From: Candidatus Saganbacteria bacterium
GTDB taxonomy: Bacteria; Margulisbacteria; WOR-1; JAPLLA01
Length of the DNA stretch: 46,688 bases
NCBI GenBank assembly: GCA_026387795.1
Contig: JAPLLA010000046.1
Coordinates: forward strand, 1 to 46,688
Reading direction: 5' to 3'
The notes under the pieces were generated by a model. That model was not told the origin of the DNA, made no database searches, and worked only from the letters and a program-made list of their open reading frames with translations. The first letter of the stretch is position 1, and each line of letters opens with the position of its first letter. The position numbers were made by a program, and so were the translations under genes. Below, in pieces: positions 23,323 to 31,840 of the stretch.

Positions 23323-25749
23323 TTATGCGGAGGAACCTAATTCGCGCGCAGCAATTCTTAGCTCGTGAGCTGCATCGCGGGGGTGCACAGGAACAATAAA
23401 ATAGTTGTTTAACTGGGAAGTGCCGATCCTGGCTACTTTTCCTTGGATCATACGCGGCATAAGGCGGACAGTGTGGCGCCAAAGAGTGGAGCGATCCCCA
23501 ACCCAGCCCCCTTCGTCAACCAGGTTTAATTGTTCTACTCCTATTTTTCTGTATAACTCAAATACGCGGTGCACGGCTTCTTGTTCTTCAAGTTTTTCTT
23601 CCGGGGTTAAAAACGAACGATTGCTTGCTCCCCAGCGCTGCATGCTTACTGCAACTTCAAAAGGGAAAATACAAAAAGGTTCAGAGTAAACTCTTAAGTG
23701 CTTAAATTCCCCGGGAAATAAGTCCAGGTTTTGGGCGGTCACGGTTTCAAAAACCCTAGCGCCAAATAAATCTGTGCCATAGGTAATTCCTTCCGGAGTA
23801 AGCAGTGCTTCCGCAAAATTATATGGATTGTATCCCCCTCTAGGCTTTAGTCTTCCCCCGGTTGCTATGGTTGCCATTTTTTTATCGGGCCACAAAGAGG
23901 CAATTTGTGATAGCTCCACTATTTGGTCATGGAGGTGAGCAATGGTTCCGCCTGCTTCCAGTCCGAGGTTTTTTAAACAGATGATGCGGCGGTTTCTGGA
24001 AGCCGGGTCTCCTAGTTTTAAGGCAAAATAACCGGTATAAGTCTCATTAAATCTCCTAAGCATTCTTTCTACTTGACTCCTGGTAAATTCTTCGATGCTT
24101 GTAATATGTTCAGAGGGGAAAATTACCAAATGTCCTGGAGTATAACTTAGGTCAGGCAGTTCCGCTCCTGGAACCAGCCTTATCCCTGCAATTCCTGTTG
24201 TGGTGAACATTTGCACTTCTCTCTGTGTCAAATGATCTCCGCCGCCAAAAGCAAAAGGATTGGCAACTACAAAATCATTCTCTATGGTCCCTTCTCCGGC
24301 AACAGGAACCACTCGAGGGTCTCCTAATTCACTTGGGTTACAGGGGATGCAGAGTCCGCCCGAAGCAATCGTTACAGCCGGGAACGCAATATGCGATACG
24401 TCCCCGCTCCAAATTCCCGGTACCACAACGGTTGTTTTGGGAGCAAGCGGGTCCACCAGTACTTCGTGTCCCAGTTTTCTTGAAGAAGCGGGTCCTTCGG
24501 TGACCACAATTTCAAAAGTTCTTCCTCCGTCTATTGAATCGGATTGGATGCGAAATGGCTGTGATCCTAATTCCCGTATATCTACAGGATGAATAATTCT
24601 GGTTTGGTCGGGGGGAACGGCATTGGTAAAAGAGGTATTACTTCTTAATAAATTAGCGGTAGTAGTAGGAGCGGTAGTAACCCTACTCCCGCCTACTTCA
24701 ATCCCTCCCCAAGCGGAACGGTCGCGTACCAGTACTCCGGCAAAAACCCGGGCTTTGCTGCAGGAATCCCTTAAACTTAGAGGTACCGAATGTACCAAAA
24801 CCTCCAGGTTTCTAACTGCCAACGCTCCGGTTTCTGCGCGAATAGATCCAAACCTGCGGATTCCGCTGTAAAGCCCTTCCACAAAACATTCAAGAAGAAG
24901 GTCCGGCATATCATCTATTCCTTTATAGGTTTCATCCAATAATGCCACTCTTCCTTCCATGCCGGAACGTTGTACGTGGGGAACAAAAAGCAAAGCCCCG
25001 CTGCTGGTTTTATAGTCTGTTCCAAACCCTTCCACCAAATAATCCTGATATGGGCCTGCCCAAATTGATTGCAATGCTTCCCAGGCAACATCTCTTCCGG
25101 TTTCCTCCATATATTTTCCCGAAAGTTGAAAAACGGACCTGGAATAAGTTTGGGCTTGCTGGGAGACCCCTCCCAAAATAACCCTCCAATGTCCGCGCTG
25201 AGAACCAACAATCCCAAAATGTACTTCTACGTGAACCTCATCAATGCCCGGCCTATAGAAGTGCCCGGTGCGGATTAATTGTTTGGCAAAAAGGAATGCG
25301 GCATGCAGTTCTTCCCTGCTTAACTCATTTAAGTCTGTTCGACACTTTTCGCCCAAAGGAATTTCCAATTGTTGCGGAAGGTGAGGAACAGAAGGTATAT
25401 ATGCATGTAACTTTATGCCTTCGGCTTCGTAAGTTGCAACTGGCGTAACCATGCCTATGTCAATGGGGCATTGCTGTCTTACTACTGCCTCCAGTGCAGG
25501 GGGCATGGGTCTTTGATCTCTGGCATCATTACATATTGCATGGGCACCGGTATAGTCAAGGTGATCCACTACTCTTTGTCGGGCTGGAACTCCTTTTTGT
25601 CTGCTGTCAGGACAAGTAACGTCTGCAAATCTTTCCAGTGCTTGATAGAGTTGCGCTGGAGCTAAGATTGCTTGGCTGGCAAGCCAGGACATTCTCTTGT
25701 GCCAAGGATGAGTAAGCGATGGGCCATAAGTTTGATGGGCGCTAGCCAT
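23323..25749 (-). CDS. Large GalT/HIT-like nucleotidyltransferase homologue
   Basis: 808 residues. The C-terminal half resembles galactose-1-phosphate uridylyltransferase and relatives of the HIT superfamily: PGHLVIFPSEHITSIEEF, then CLKNLGLEAGGTIAHLHDQI, in which HLHDQI (605-610) corresponds to the catalytic HPHxQ with the first variable position changed. NYFIVPVHPRDAAHEL near the end also fits. The N-terminal 250 residues, with DEVHVEVHFGIVG, may be a second HIT-like half; the middle looks beta-rich and is unassigned. Known relatives are about 350 residues, so this is more than double. Start ATG at 25749 with AGAGGAA upstream. The next gene is the phosphorylase-like protein, suggesting linked sugar-1-phosphate chemistry (inference). 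Confidence 0.65.
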   Translation of the reverse strand: MASAHQTYGPSLTHPWHKRMSWLASQAILAPAQLYQALERFADVTCPDSRQKGVPARQRVVDHLDYTGAHAICNDARDQRPMPPALEAVVRQQCPIDIGMVTPVATYEAEGIKLHAYIPSVPHLPQQLEIPLGEKCRTDLNELSREELHAAFLFAKQLIRTGHFYRPGIDEVHVEVHFGIVGSQRGHWRVILGGVSQQAQTYSRSVFQLSGKYMEETGRDVAWEALQSIWAGPYQDYLVEGFGTDYKTSSGALLFVPHVQRSGMEGRVALLDETYKGIDDMPDLLLECFVEGLYSGIRRFGSIRAETGALAVRNLEVLVHSVPLSLRDSCSKARVFAGVLVRDRSAWGGIEVGGSRVTTAPTTTANLLRSNTSFTNAVPPDQTRIIHPVDIRELGSQPFRIQSDSIDGGRTFEIVVTEGPASSRKLGHEVLVDPLAPKTTVVVPGIWSGDVSHIAFPAVTIASGGLCIPCNPSELGDPRVVPVAGEGTIENDFVVANPFAFGGGDHLTQREVQMFTTTGIAGIRLVPGAELPDLSYTPGHLVIFPSEHITSIEEFTRSQVERMLRRFNETYTGYFALKLGDPASRNRRIICLKNLGLEAGGTIAHLHDQIVELSQIASLWPDKKMATIATGGRLKPRGGYNPYNFAEALLTPEGITYGTDLFGARVFETVTAQNLDLFPGEFKHLRVYSEPFCIFPFEVAVSMQRWGASNRSFLTPEEKLEEQEAVHRVFELYRKIGVEQLNLVDEGGWVGDRSTLWRHTVRLMPRMIQGKVARIGTSQLNNYFIVPVHPRDAAHELRIAARELGSSA

Positions 25750-25827
25750 ATTAAATTCCTCTGTTCATTTCTCGATTAAAAAACAGGGGGATTGCATTTT
25801 TGGTAAAAAATTTTATTGCTCTTTTTA

Positions 25828-25836
25828 TGGTACAAT
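25828..25836 (+). promoter_or_regulatory. Extended -10 box of rlmN, leaderless
   Basis: TGG-TACAAT ends 7 bp before the ATG at 25844, so transcription would begin at or next to the start codon. No Shine-Dalgarno is present. Confidence 0.5.
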
Positions 25837-25843
25837 TCTTTTA

Positions 25844-26878
25844 ATGCAAGACCTAAAAGGTAAAACACTCGAAGAAATTAAACAGCTTTGCAATGAGCTT
25901 GGGCTTCCCCTTTTTAAATCCAAGGAGATTTTTCGTTTTTTACATTCAAAAATGAAAGACGGGATTGATGACTTCACTTTTTTGAGCATAGAAGAGCGGA
26001 ATAACCTCAAGGCCTCGTTTTATATCGCAAAGGTTGCTCCAGTTAAAACCGAAAAAGAAAAAGGCGTACAAAAAGTTGCATTTCGTTTAGATGATGGCGA
26101 GATCATAGAAACAGTGTTAATGGAGTATGAAAGGGGGAGAAAAACACTTTGCATTTCTTCCCAATCGGGATGCCCGGTAGGCTGCAAGTTTTGTGCAACC
26201 GGGCAAATGGGGTTCAGGCGCAACCTCACAGCAGGCGAGATATTGTCCCAGGTCTACTTTTTTGCCTCGTCCGCCGGAGCCTTGGCGAAGGCGGAAAAAA
26301 ACGACCGTATTTCCAATATTGTATTCATGGGGATGGGCGAGCCTTTCTATAATTATAATAATGTAATGGAAGCTGTGAAGACCTTGAACCACCCTTTGGG
26401 CCAAAATATTTCTGCCAGAAAAATCGTGCTTTCTACAATCGGGGTAGTGGCAGGCATCCAAAAACTGGCACGCGAGCCTGAACAATTCAGGCTGGCCTGG
26501 TCTTTGGTTGCTCCATCGGACCTGCTTAGAAAAAAGCTGATTCCGCTAAAAGGGCTAGATTCGCTGCAGAATGTGCTTGATGCTTTAAGGGACTATCAAA
26601 ACAGGACCAACCGCCGCATTACTATTGAGTATGTGGTTTTGGCAGGTGTGAACGATCGGGAAGAAGAGATCGATCAGCTGATTGAAATCGCTAAGCAGTT
26701 GGATAGTCATGTTAATTTGATACCGTACAATGCAACCTCTAGGTCGGATTTTGCAAATGGCAACGTAGTTGCACTTTTTCACGCCTTGCAAAGAGCAGAG
26801 GTCAACGTAACAATCCGCAAAAGTCTGGGCCAGGAGATATCCGCTGCCTGCGGCCAACTCTCTTCCAAACTAAAATAA
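25844..26878 (+). CDS. rlmN: 23S rRNA/tRNA adenine-C2 methyltransferase RlmN
   Basis: Radical SAM enzyme methylating A2503 of 23S rRNA and A37 of some tRNAs. 344 residues. Cluster motif CPVGCKFCATGQMGFRRNL, then NIVFMGMGEPFYNYNNV, the STIGV block, and the C-terminal catalytic cysteine in SAACGQLSSK. An extra SSAGALAKAEKN between the QVYFF helix and NDRISNIVF coincides with a palindromic sequence at 26270-26295. Apparently leaderless. Divergent from the GalT-like gene. Confidence 0.96.
   Translation: MQDLKGKTLEEIKQLCNELGLPLFKSKEIFRFLHSKMKDGIDDFTFLSIEERNNLKASFYIAKVAPVKTEKEKGVQKVAFRLDDGEIIETVLMEYERGRKTLCISSQSGCPVGCKFCATGQMGFRRNLTAGEILSQVYFFASSAGALAKAEKNDRISNIVFMGMGEPFYNYNNVMEAVKTLNHPLGQNISARKIVLSTIGVVAGIQKLAREPEQFRLAWSLVAPSDLLRKKLIPLKGLDSLQNVLDALRDYQNRTNRRITIEYVVLAGVNDREEEIDQLIEIAKQLDSHVNLIPYNATSRSDFANGNVVALFHALQRAEVNVTIRKSLGQEISAACGQLSSKLK
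26270..26295 (+). repeat. Palindromic element inside rlmN
   Basis: TCCGCC...GGCGGA with an inner GCC/GGC pair around TT, 26 bp. It is GC-rich unlike its surroundings and read in frame as part of SSAGALAKAEK. Only one copy in the window. Confidence 0.55.
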
Positions 26879-26882
26879 GCCG

Positions 26883-26891
26883 TGATATAAT
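26883..26891 (+). promoter_or_regulatory. Extended -10 box of aroC, leaderless
   Basis: TGA-TATAAT ends 8 bp before the ATG at 26900. No Shine-Dalgarno between them. It lies just after the rlmN stop. Confidence 0.55.
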
Positions 26892-26899
26892 CGGCCATC

Positions 26900-27934
26900 A
26901 TGCTTAGATATTTAACAGCAGGCGAATCACACGGTAAAGCTTTGGTTGCAATTTTAGACGGTTGCCCCGCAAACCTTCCTCTTTCCGAAAAAGATATTGT
27001 TCCTGACCTTGCCAGGCGGCAAACCGGTTATGGCCGCGGCGGAAGAATGAAAATAGAAAAAGACAATGCGGAAATTCTTTCAGGGGTCAGAAAAGGTTTA
27101 ACCATTGGCAGCCCGATTGCTCTTTATATCCCCAATCGCAGCACGGAGTTTTTTAATATTCCTATTACCCAGCTTAGGCCGGGACATGCGGACCTTGCAG
27201 GCGCGCTTAAGTATAACCAGGAAGATGTAAGAAATATTTTGGAGCGTGCTTCTGCCAGGGAGACTGCCTGCAGAGTGGCAGTTGGTGCAGTTGCTAAGAA
27301 ATTATTATCTCAGTTTGGGATCAAGCTTTCTTCAGTAGTTTTGGAGATTGCAGGGAAAAAAGATAAGTGGAGCAAAGAAATCGATAAAGCCAGAGAAAAC
27401 GGGGATACGGTAGGGGGAATCTTTGAAGTTCAAGTGACCGGATCTCCGATCGGGCTTGGTTCTTACGCACAATGGGACCTGCGTTTGGACGGCAGGCTTG
27501 CGGGGGCAGTCATGGCCATCCCTGCAATCAAAGGAGTTGAAATTGGTTTGGGCTTTGAAGCTGCAAAGCGTTTCGGATCAGATGTCCACGATGCCATCTT
27601 TTATACTAAAAAGGAAGGCTGGTCCAGAAAAACCAATAATGCAGGAGGTCTTGAGGGAGGAATTACAAACGGAGAACCGATTGTGGTGCGCGCAGCCATG
27701 AAGCCGATTTCCACATTGTTAAAACCATTGGCTTCCGTTGATTTAAAAACCCGCAAATCTTGTTTGGCGCACATCGAACGTTCCGATATTTGCGCAGTGG
27801 AAGCTGCAGCTGTGGTGGGTGAAGCAGTAGTTGCAATTGAGGTGGCAAACGCATTCCTCCAAAAATTTGGCAGCGATAATTTACGCGATATTAAAACAGC
27901 TTTTAATTCCTATCTTAAGAGAGTGGAAGCTTGA
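26900..27934 (+). CDS. aroC: Chorismate synthase
   Basis: Last step of the shikimate pathway, forming chorismate from EPSP with reduced FMN. 344 residues. The N-terminal YLTAGESHGKALVAI is signature 1; RRQTGYGRGGRM is the phosphate-binding region; ERASARETACRVAVGAVAK and GGLEGGITNGEPIVVRAAMKP (read in two parts, GGLEGGITNG and EPIVVRAAMKP) are later signatures. The start fits the leaderless promoter 8 bp upstream. The stop overlaps the TTG start of the ABC transporter by 4 bp. No other shikimate genes are seen here. Confidence 0.97.
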   Translation: MLRYLTAGESHGKALVAILDGCPANLPLSEKDIVPDLARRQTGYGRGGRMKIEKDNAEILSGVRKGLTIGSPIALYIPNRSTEFFNIPITQLRPGHADLAGALKYNQEDVRNILERASARETACRVAVGAVAKKLLSQFGIKLSSVVLEIAGKKDKWSKEIDKARENGDTVGGIFEVQVTGSPIGLGSYAQWDLRLDGRLAGAVMAIPAIKGVEIGLGFEAAKRFGSDVHDAIFYTKKEGWSRKTNNAGGLEGGITNGEPIVVRAAMKPISTLLKPLASVDLKTRKSCLAHIERSDICAVEAAAVVGEAVVAIEVANAFLQKFGSDNLRDIKTAFNSYLKRVEA

Positions 27935-29757
27935 ATTCCATAGCGCATTGGTTTTTTTACCTCAAACAAGGGCTTTCCCGCTTAAAACCCGCGGATCCTA
28001 TTTCCAAAGATAAAAAATCCCTTGATCTTAGGACCGGGTTAAAATTTTTGCGTCCTTTTCTTCTTAAACATTGGCCCAGAGCCATACTTGGAGTAATTGT
28101 GGTTTTGGTAGTTTCTGTTTTTGGCTATGTCCAGCCTTTGGTCACTAAGTTTCTTATTGATAATGTCATGGTTGGCCGCCAGATGCAGTTTTTTATTCCG
28201 GTAATATTATTTTTGGTGGCGGTTAATGTTTTGGAAAAAGTGGGAGGAGCTTTTCAGGGCTTCTTTTTTACTCGTTTTGGACAAGGGGTAGTGCTGGATA
28301 TGCAGACGGACCTGGTTTCACGTTCGCTCCTTTTCCCAAAATCATTTTTTGATAGCAAAGATACCGGATATTTAATGTCCCGCCTTTCGCAGGATGTGCA
28401 GGGGCTGCAGTGGTTTTTTTCTTCTACCCTGGTTTTCATCTTTACCAATATTTTGCGTTTTTTCGTAGGAGCAGTGCTGCTGTTTTATCTGGAATGGAGA
28501 CTTTCTTTGGTGATCTTGGTGGTTTTGCCTTTGATGGTTTTTGGGATCAAGTTTTTTTCCGAGCGTATCCGGGTGCTCAGCCACCACAACATGGAATACC
28601 GTGCCGGAGTAATGCAGAGGATACAGGAAACGCTTTCCTCTATACCTTTGATTAAGTCTTTTGCTTCGGAAAAGCAGGAATCAGACAGGGTTAAAAAAGA
28701 TCTGGAAGAAGTTTACCATAATAGCTTGGAGCAAAATGTAGTCCAGTCTTTTGCGGGGATAGTGATCGGTTCTATTGGTGACGTAGCCAGGCTGATTACC
28801 ATGGTAGCCGGAATTCCTCTGGTAGTAAACGGTGGATGGACCATGGGTTCTTTGTACGCTTTTATTGCATATTTGAGTTACGTTTACGGGCCGGTGCAAT
28901 TTTTAGCCAATACTAATTTTCAATTACAAAATGCACTGGTTTCGCTGGAGAGGGTTTCTTCTTTTTACGACGTTGTGCCCGAAGAGCATAGTAAAGAGGG
29001 GACGCCGCAGATTAAACTTTCGGGAAGGATAGATTTTAAACAAGTCGAGTTTTCCTATGTTCCAGAGGAAAAAGTATTGAAAGGGATTTCTTTTTCCCTT
29101 AAATCCGGAGAGCATGTTGCGATAGTGGGAACAAGCGGAGCGGGCAAAACCACCTTGGCCAGCTTAATCCTCGGTTTTTATGTGCCGGATAAAGGAGAGA
29201 TTTTATTTGACGGCAAAAATGCTTCTTCATACTCGGTGGATCTGCTGCGCCGCAGGATCGGTTATGTTTCGCAAAACACGAGATTGCTTTCAGGCTCCAT
29301 TAAAGAAAATCTTTGCTATGGTAATCCAGAGGCAGAAATAGAAGAGATCGTCAAAGCTGCTAAAACCGCTGGAATTCATGATTTTATCGTAAATTTACCG
29401 GATAAATATGATTCTTTGATTGGAGAAAACGGGGTTTCTCTTTCCGAAGGGCAAAGACAGAGGCTCTCCATTGCCAGGGCATTGATTAAAAAACCGGATA
29501 TCTTGATTTTTGATGAGCCATCTTCTTCGCTGGACAGCTTAACGGAAAGAGCGATATTTGAAATACTTCCAGGCGAGGTTAAAGGTAAGACCATGATTAT
29601 TATTACTCACAAGCTTTATACTGTTATGCATTCCAGTCGGATCCTGGTTATTAAAGATGGAAACCTGGTAGCAGACGGGAAACATCATTCTTTAATGCAG
29701 GAAAACGATTTTTACCGTTCATTGGTTGAAAGCCAGGAGATCATTCCGGAGGAATAA
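27931..29757 (+). CDS. MsbA-like ABC exporter (membrane and ATPase parts fused)
   Basis: 608-residue half-transporter working as a homodimer in the inner membrane. Six membrane helices lie in residues about 45-330 (for example AILGVIVVLVVSVFGYV), followed by an ATPase domain: Walker A GTSGAGKTTL near 400, signature LSEGQRQRLSIARAL near 503, Walker B DILIFDEPSSSLD near 525, and the H-loop in IITHKLYTV. It resembles exporters of lipids, drugs or peptides; the cargo is not readable. TTG start overlapping aroC by 4 bp. It is far from the RiPP-like locus, which has no exporter of its own, so a role there is only a possibility. Confidence 0.92.
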   Translation: MNSIAHWFFYLKQGLSRLKPADPISKDKKSLDLRTGLKFLRPFLLKHWPRAILGVIVVLVVSVFGYVQPLVTKFLIDNVMVGRQMQFFIPVILFLVAVNVLEKVGGAFQGFFFTRFGQGVVLDMQTDLVSRSLLFPKSFFDSKDTGYLMSRLSQDVQGLQWFFSSTLVFIFTNILRFFVGAVLLFYLEWRLSLVILVVLPLMVFGIKFFSERIRVLSHHNMEYRAGVMQRIQETLSSIPLIKSFASEKQESDRVKKDLEEVYHNSLEQNVVQSFAGIVIGSIGDVARLITMVAGIPLVVNGGWTMGSLYAFIAYLSYVYGPVQFLANTNFQLQNALVSLERVSSFYDVVPEEHSKEGTPQIKLSGRIDFKQVEFSYVPEEKVLKGISFSLKSGEHVAIVGTSGAGKTTLASLILGFYVPDKGEILFDGKNASSYSVDLLRRRIGYVSQNTRLLSGSIKENLCYGNPEAEIEEIVKAAKTAGIHDFIVNLPDKYDSLIGENGVSLSEGQRQRLSIARALIKKPDILIFDEPSSSLDSLTERAIFEILPGEVKGKTMIIITHKLYTVMHSSRILVIKDGNLVADGKHHSLMQENDFYRSLVESQEIIPEE

Positions 29758-29764
29758 CAATAAA

Positions 29765-29842
29765 ACAGTTACTGATGGTTAAGGACAGTTACTGATAGTT
29801 ACGGGTAACCTGCCGTAACCCTCTTTAACCTTCTGTAACTGT
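29765..29842. repeat. 78-bp imperfect palindrome with a direct repeat
   Basis: Nested pairs: ACAGTTAC/GTAACTGT, GGTTAA/TTAACC and GTTACGG/CCGTAAC. The left arm contains two 16-bp copies of ACAGTTACTGATRGTT, 20 bp apart. It lies between the ABC gene and the rpsP promoter, so it may separate the two transcripts, though there is no T-run. Confidence 0.7.
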
Positions 29843-29854
29843 ACCAAAGGTGGT

Positions 29855-29883
29855 TTGACATACTGCTTTGTTAGAGGTATAAT
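29855..29883 (+). promoter_or_regulatory. Strong promoter of the rpsP operon
   Basis: TTGACA (29855-29860), 17 bp, TATAAT (29878-29883): full consensus with ideal spacing, as expected for a ribosomal protein operon. The leader is about 55 nt and ends with AAGGGG before the GTG start. Confidence 0.85.
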
Positions 29884-29945
29884 CCTCAAGTTTTGCACTA
29901 GGTAGGAAAACACTAAAATTAGATAATAGAAAAGGGGTATTTTTT

Positions 29946-30380
29946 GTGGCTGCAAAGATAAAATTGAAGAGAGTAGGAAAGACCAAAAAACCGTTTTACA
30001 GGATTGTGATCCAAGACGAGGCTACTGCTACCAAAGGAGAAGCAATAGAAGTGATCGGACGTTATAATCCGATTGCAAAAGAGAATAAGGTTCAGTTTGA
30101 TTCCGAAAGGACCAAATATTGGCTAAGCAAAGGTGCTGCCCCCACAGATAAAGTCCGTATTTTTTTGGGGAAAGCCGGATTTTTGCCTGAAGTCTCTTTC
30201 GAAGGAGCAACAAAGAGGGCATCCAAAGAAGAAGAGGGTAAAATAAAAGAAGAAAAAGCCAAAGCAGCAGAAGCTGCGGCAAAAGCTGCGACAGCAAAAG
30301 CAGCAGCGCCTAAGGCAGAGGCACCTAAGGTGGAGGCTCCAAAAGCAGAAGAACCGAAGACGGAAGCAACCGCTGCGTAA
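29946..30380 (+). CDS. rpsP: Ribosomal protein bS16 with long Ala/Lys/Glu tail
   Basis: Small-subunit protein that helps fold 16S rRNA. Residues 1-85 are standard S16 (IKLKRVGKTKKPFYRIVI, then EVIGRYNPIAKEN). The remaining 55 or so residues form a low-complexity tail of Ala, Lys, Glu and Pro (KAEAPKVEAPKAEEPK), making 144 residues against the usual 80-100. GTG start with AAGGGG about 9 nt upstream. First gene of a translation operon. Confidence 0.96.
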   Translation: MAAKIKLKRVGKTKKPFYRIVIQDEATATKGEAIEVIGRYNPIAKENKVQFDSERTKYWLSKGAAPTDKVRIFLGKAGFLPEVSFEGATKRASKEEEGKIKEEKAKAAEAAAKAATAKAAAPKAEAPKVEAPKAEEPKTEATAA

Positions 30381-30392
30381 AGGAGGGAAGAG

Positions 30393-30644
30393 ATGAAGGA
30401 ATTAGTAGAATATATAGTAAAAGCATTAGTTGATCAGCCAAATGAAGTAGTGGTTGTCGAAACAGAAGGGGAAAGCATTACAATTTTGGAAATTAAGGTT
30501 GCTCCGGACGATGTGGGTAAAGTTATCGGGAAAGAAGGCAGAATCGCAAACGCGATCAGGACAGTAGTTAAAGCAGCTGCGGCAAAGAATAAGAAAAGGG
30601 TAACAGTTGAAATTTTGACCAAAGATAAAGAAGGGGGAAATTAA
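30393..30644 (+). CDS. khpA: KH-domain RNA-binding protein KhpA
   Basis: 83-residue single KH domain with the GxxG loop in VIGKEGRIANAIRTVVKAAA. KhpA proteins bind many RNAs, often with KhpB. GGAGGGAAGAG precedes the ATG. It sits between rpsP and ylqD, as in many bacteria. Confidence 0.93.
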   Translation: MKELVEYIVKALVDQPNEVVVVETEGESITILEIKVAPDDVGKVIGKEGRIANAIRTVVKAAAAKNKKRVTVEILTKDKEGGN

Positions 30645-30645
30645 A

Positions 30646-31107
30646 ATGGCAGAACAAAGACCACCGATCCAGCAAAAAAGTGTAGGTACAGAGGGCGTAG
30701 AATTAAAAAGGGTAGTCATGGTAAAAGCGATTGTTACAGAGGCTTTTAAGGCAAACCTGGTTAAAGAACTGGAAAGGGCAGTCAATAACCTGGATCTGCA
30801 AACAAATCAAATGGAAGCCCAGAGCAAAGTCTATATGGAAGACCTAAAGAAAAAAGGGCTGGTTCAAAGAGCGCAAAGCATTAAAGCGCAGTTGGACGAT
30901 GAAAGAGCCAGGCAAGCTGCTGCAAAAAGCGACCTGCTTCTTAAAATAGAAGAAGCCAAAAAGCTGGTTTTAAACAGTGAATTTGTACAAGGTCCGTTGG
31001 AAGGGCCGGTACACGTAAAACTTGGCGACAATCTTTACAAAAAAGTCGGCGGAGCGGAAATGATCGTAAAAGACGGCATTATCCAGGAGATCCGCGGCGT
31101 AGATTAA
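30646..31107 (+). CDS. ylqD: YlqD-family protein, function unknown
   Basis: 153 residues: an N-terminal strand (GVELKRVVMVKAIVTEAFK), a long coiled-coil helix (LQTNQMEAQSKVYMEDLKKK onward to EEAKKLVLN), then a small beta domain (VHVKLGDNLYKKVGGAEMIV). The place between khpA and trmD matches ylqD of Bacillus, where rimM normally follows; rimM is absent here. It starts 1 bp after khpA ends. The role of YlqD is not established. Confidence 0.8.
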   Translation: MAEQRPPIQQKSVGTEGVELKRVVMVKAIVTEAFKANLVKELERAVNNLDLQTNQMEAQSKVYMEDLKKKGLVQRAQSIKAQLDDERARQAAAKSDLLLKIEEAKKLVLNSEFVQGPLEGPVHVKLGDNLYKKVGGAEMIVKDGIIQEIRGVD

Positions 31108-31111
31108 TCAT

Positions 31112-31840
31112 ATGCGCATTGATATCTTGACTCTTTTCCCCGGGATCCTAACTGGTCCCATCGAAGAAAGTCTGCTAAAAAAAGCCCGTGACAAGGGTTT
31201 ATTGGATATCCGGATTATTAATATCCGCGACTTTACGGTGGATAAGCACAAGACCGCAGACGACAATCCCTATGGTGGCGGTGCGGGAATGGTCTTAAAG
31301 CCGGAACCGGTTTTTAAGGCAGTAGAAAGCGTAGGAATAGACAAAGATACCAAAGTGATCCTGCTTTCTCCTGCTGGCAACAGGTTAAGCCAGAAAAAAG
31401 CCAAAGAATTGGCAAAAGAGAAACACCTGGTTTTAATCTGCGGGCACTACGAAGGGATAGATGAAAGGGTTAAAGAGGAGCTGGTTACAGAAGAGATCTC
31501 GATCGGCGACTACGTTTTAACCGGTGGAGAACTGCCGGCATTGGTTTTAATCGATGCGGTTGCCAGGTTTGTTCCCGGAGTGGTTAAAGAGAAAGAATCC
31601 GTAGAAAAAGATTCTTTTAATGATAAGGGACTTTTGGATTACCCTTGCTACACCAGGCCCGAAGAGTTCCGCGGTAAAAAAGTCCCGGAGGTTTTGCTTT
31701 CGGGCAACCATAAAAAAATTGAGCATTGGCGTAAAACAGAGGCGCTTAGAAGAACTCTACAGCGCAGGCCGGATTTAATAGATGCGGCAAAACTGGATAA
31801 AGAAGAACAGCAGATTTTAAAGGAGATTTCGGAGCAATGA
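31112..31840 (+). CDS. trmD: tRNA (guanine-37-N1)-methyltransferase
   Basis: SPOUT methyltransferase making m1G37, which prevents frameshifting. 242 residues. N-terminal MRIDILTLFPG, NPYGGGAGMVLKPEPVF, the knot motifs LICGHYEGIDERV and SIGDYVLTGGELPALVLIDA, and the C-terminal EHWRKTEALRRTLQRRPDLI region. Four bp after ylqD and overlapping the next gene by 4 bp. Confidence 0.97.
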   Translation: MRIDILTLFPGILTGPIEESLLKKARDKGLLDIRIINIRDFTVDKHKTADDNPYGGGAGMVLKPEPVFKAVESVGIDKDTKVILLSPAGNRLSQKKAKELAKEKHLVLICGHYEGIDERVKEELVTEEISIGDYVLTGGELPALVLIDAVARFVPGVVKEKESVEKDSFNDKGLLDYPCYTRPEEFRGKKVPEVLLSGNHKKIEHWRKTEALRRTLQRRPDLIDAAKLDKEEQQILKEISEQ

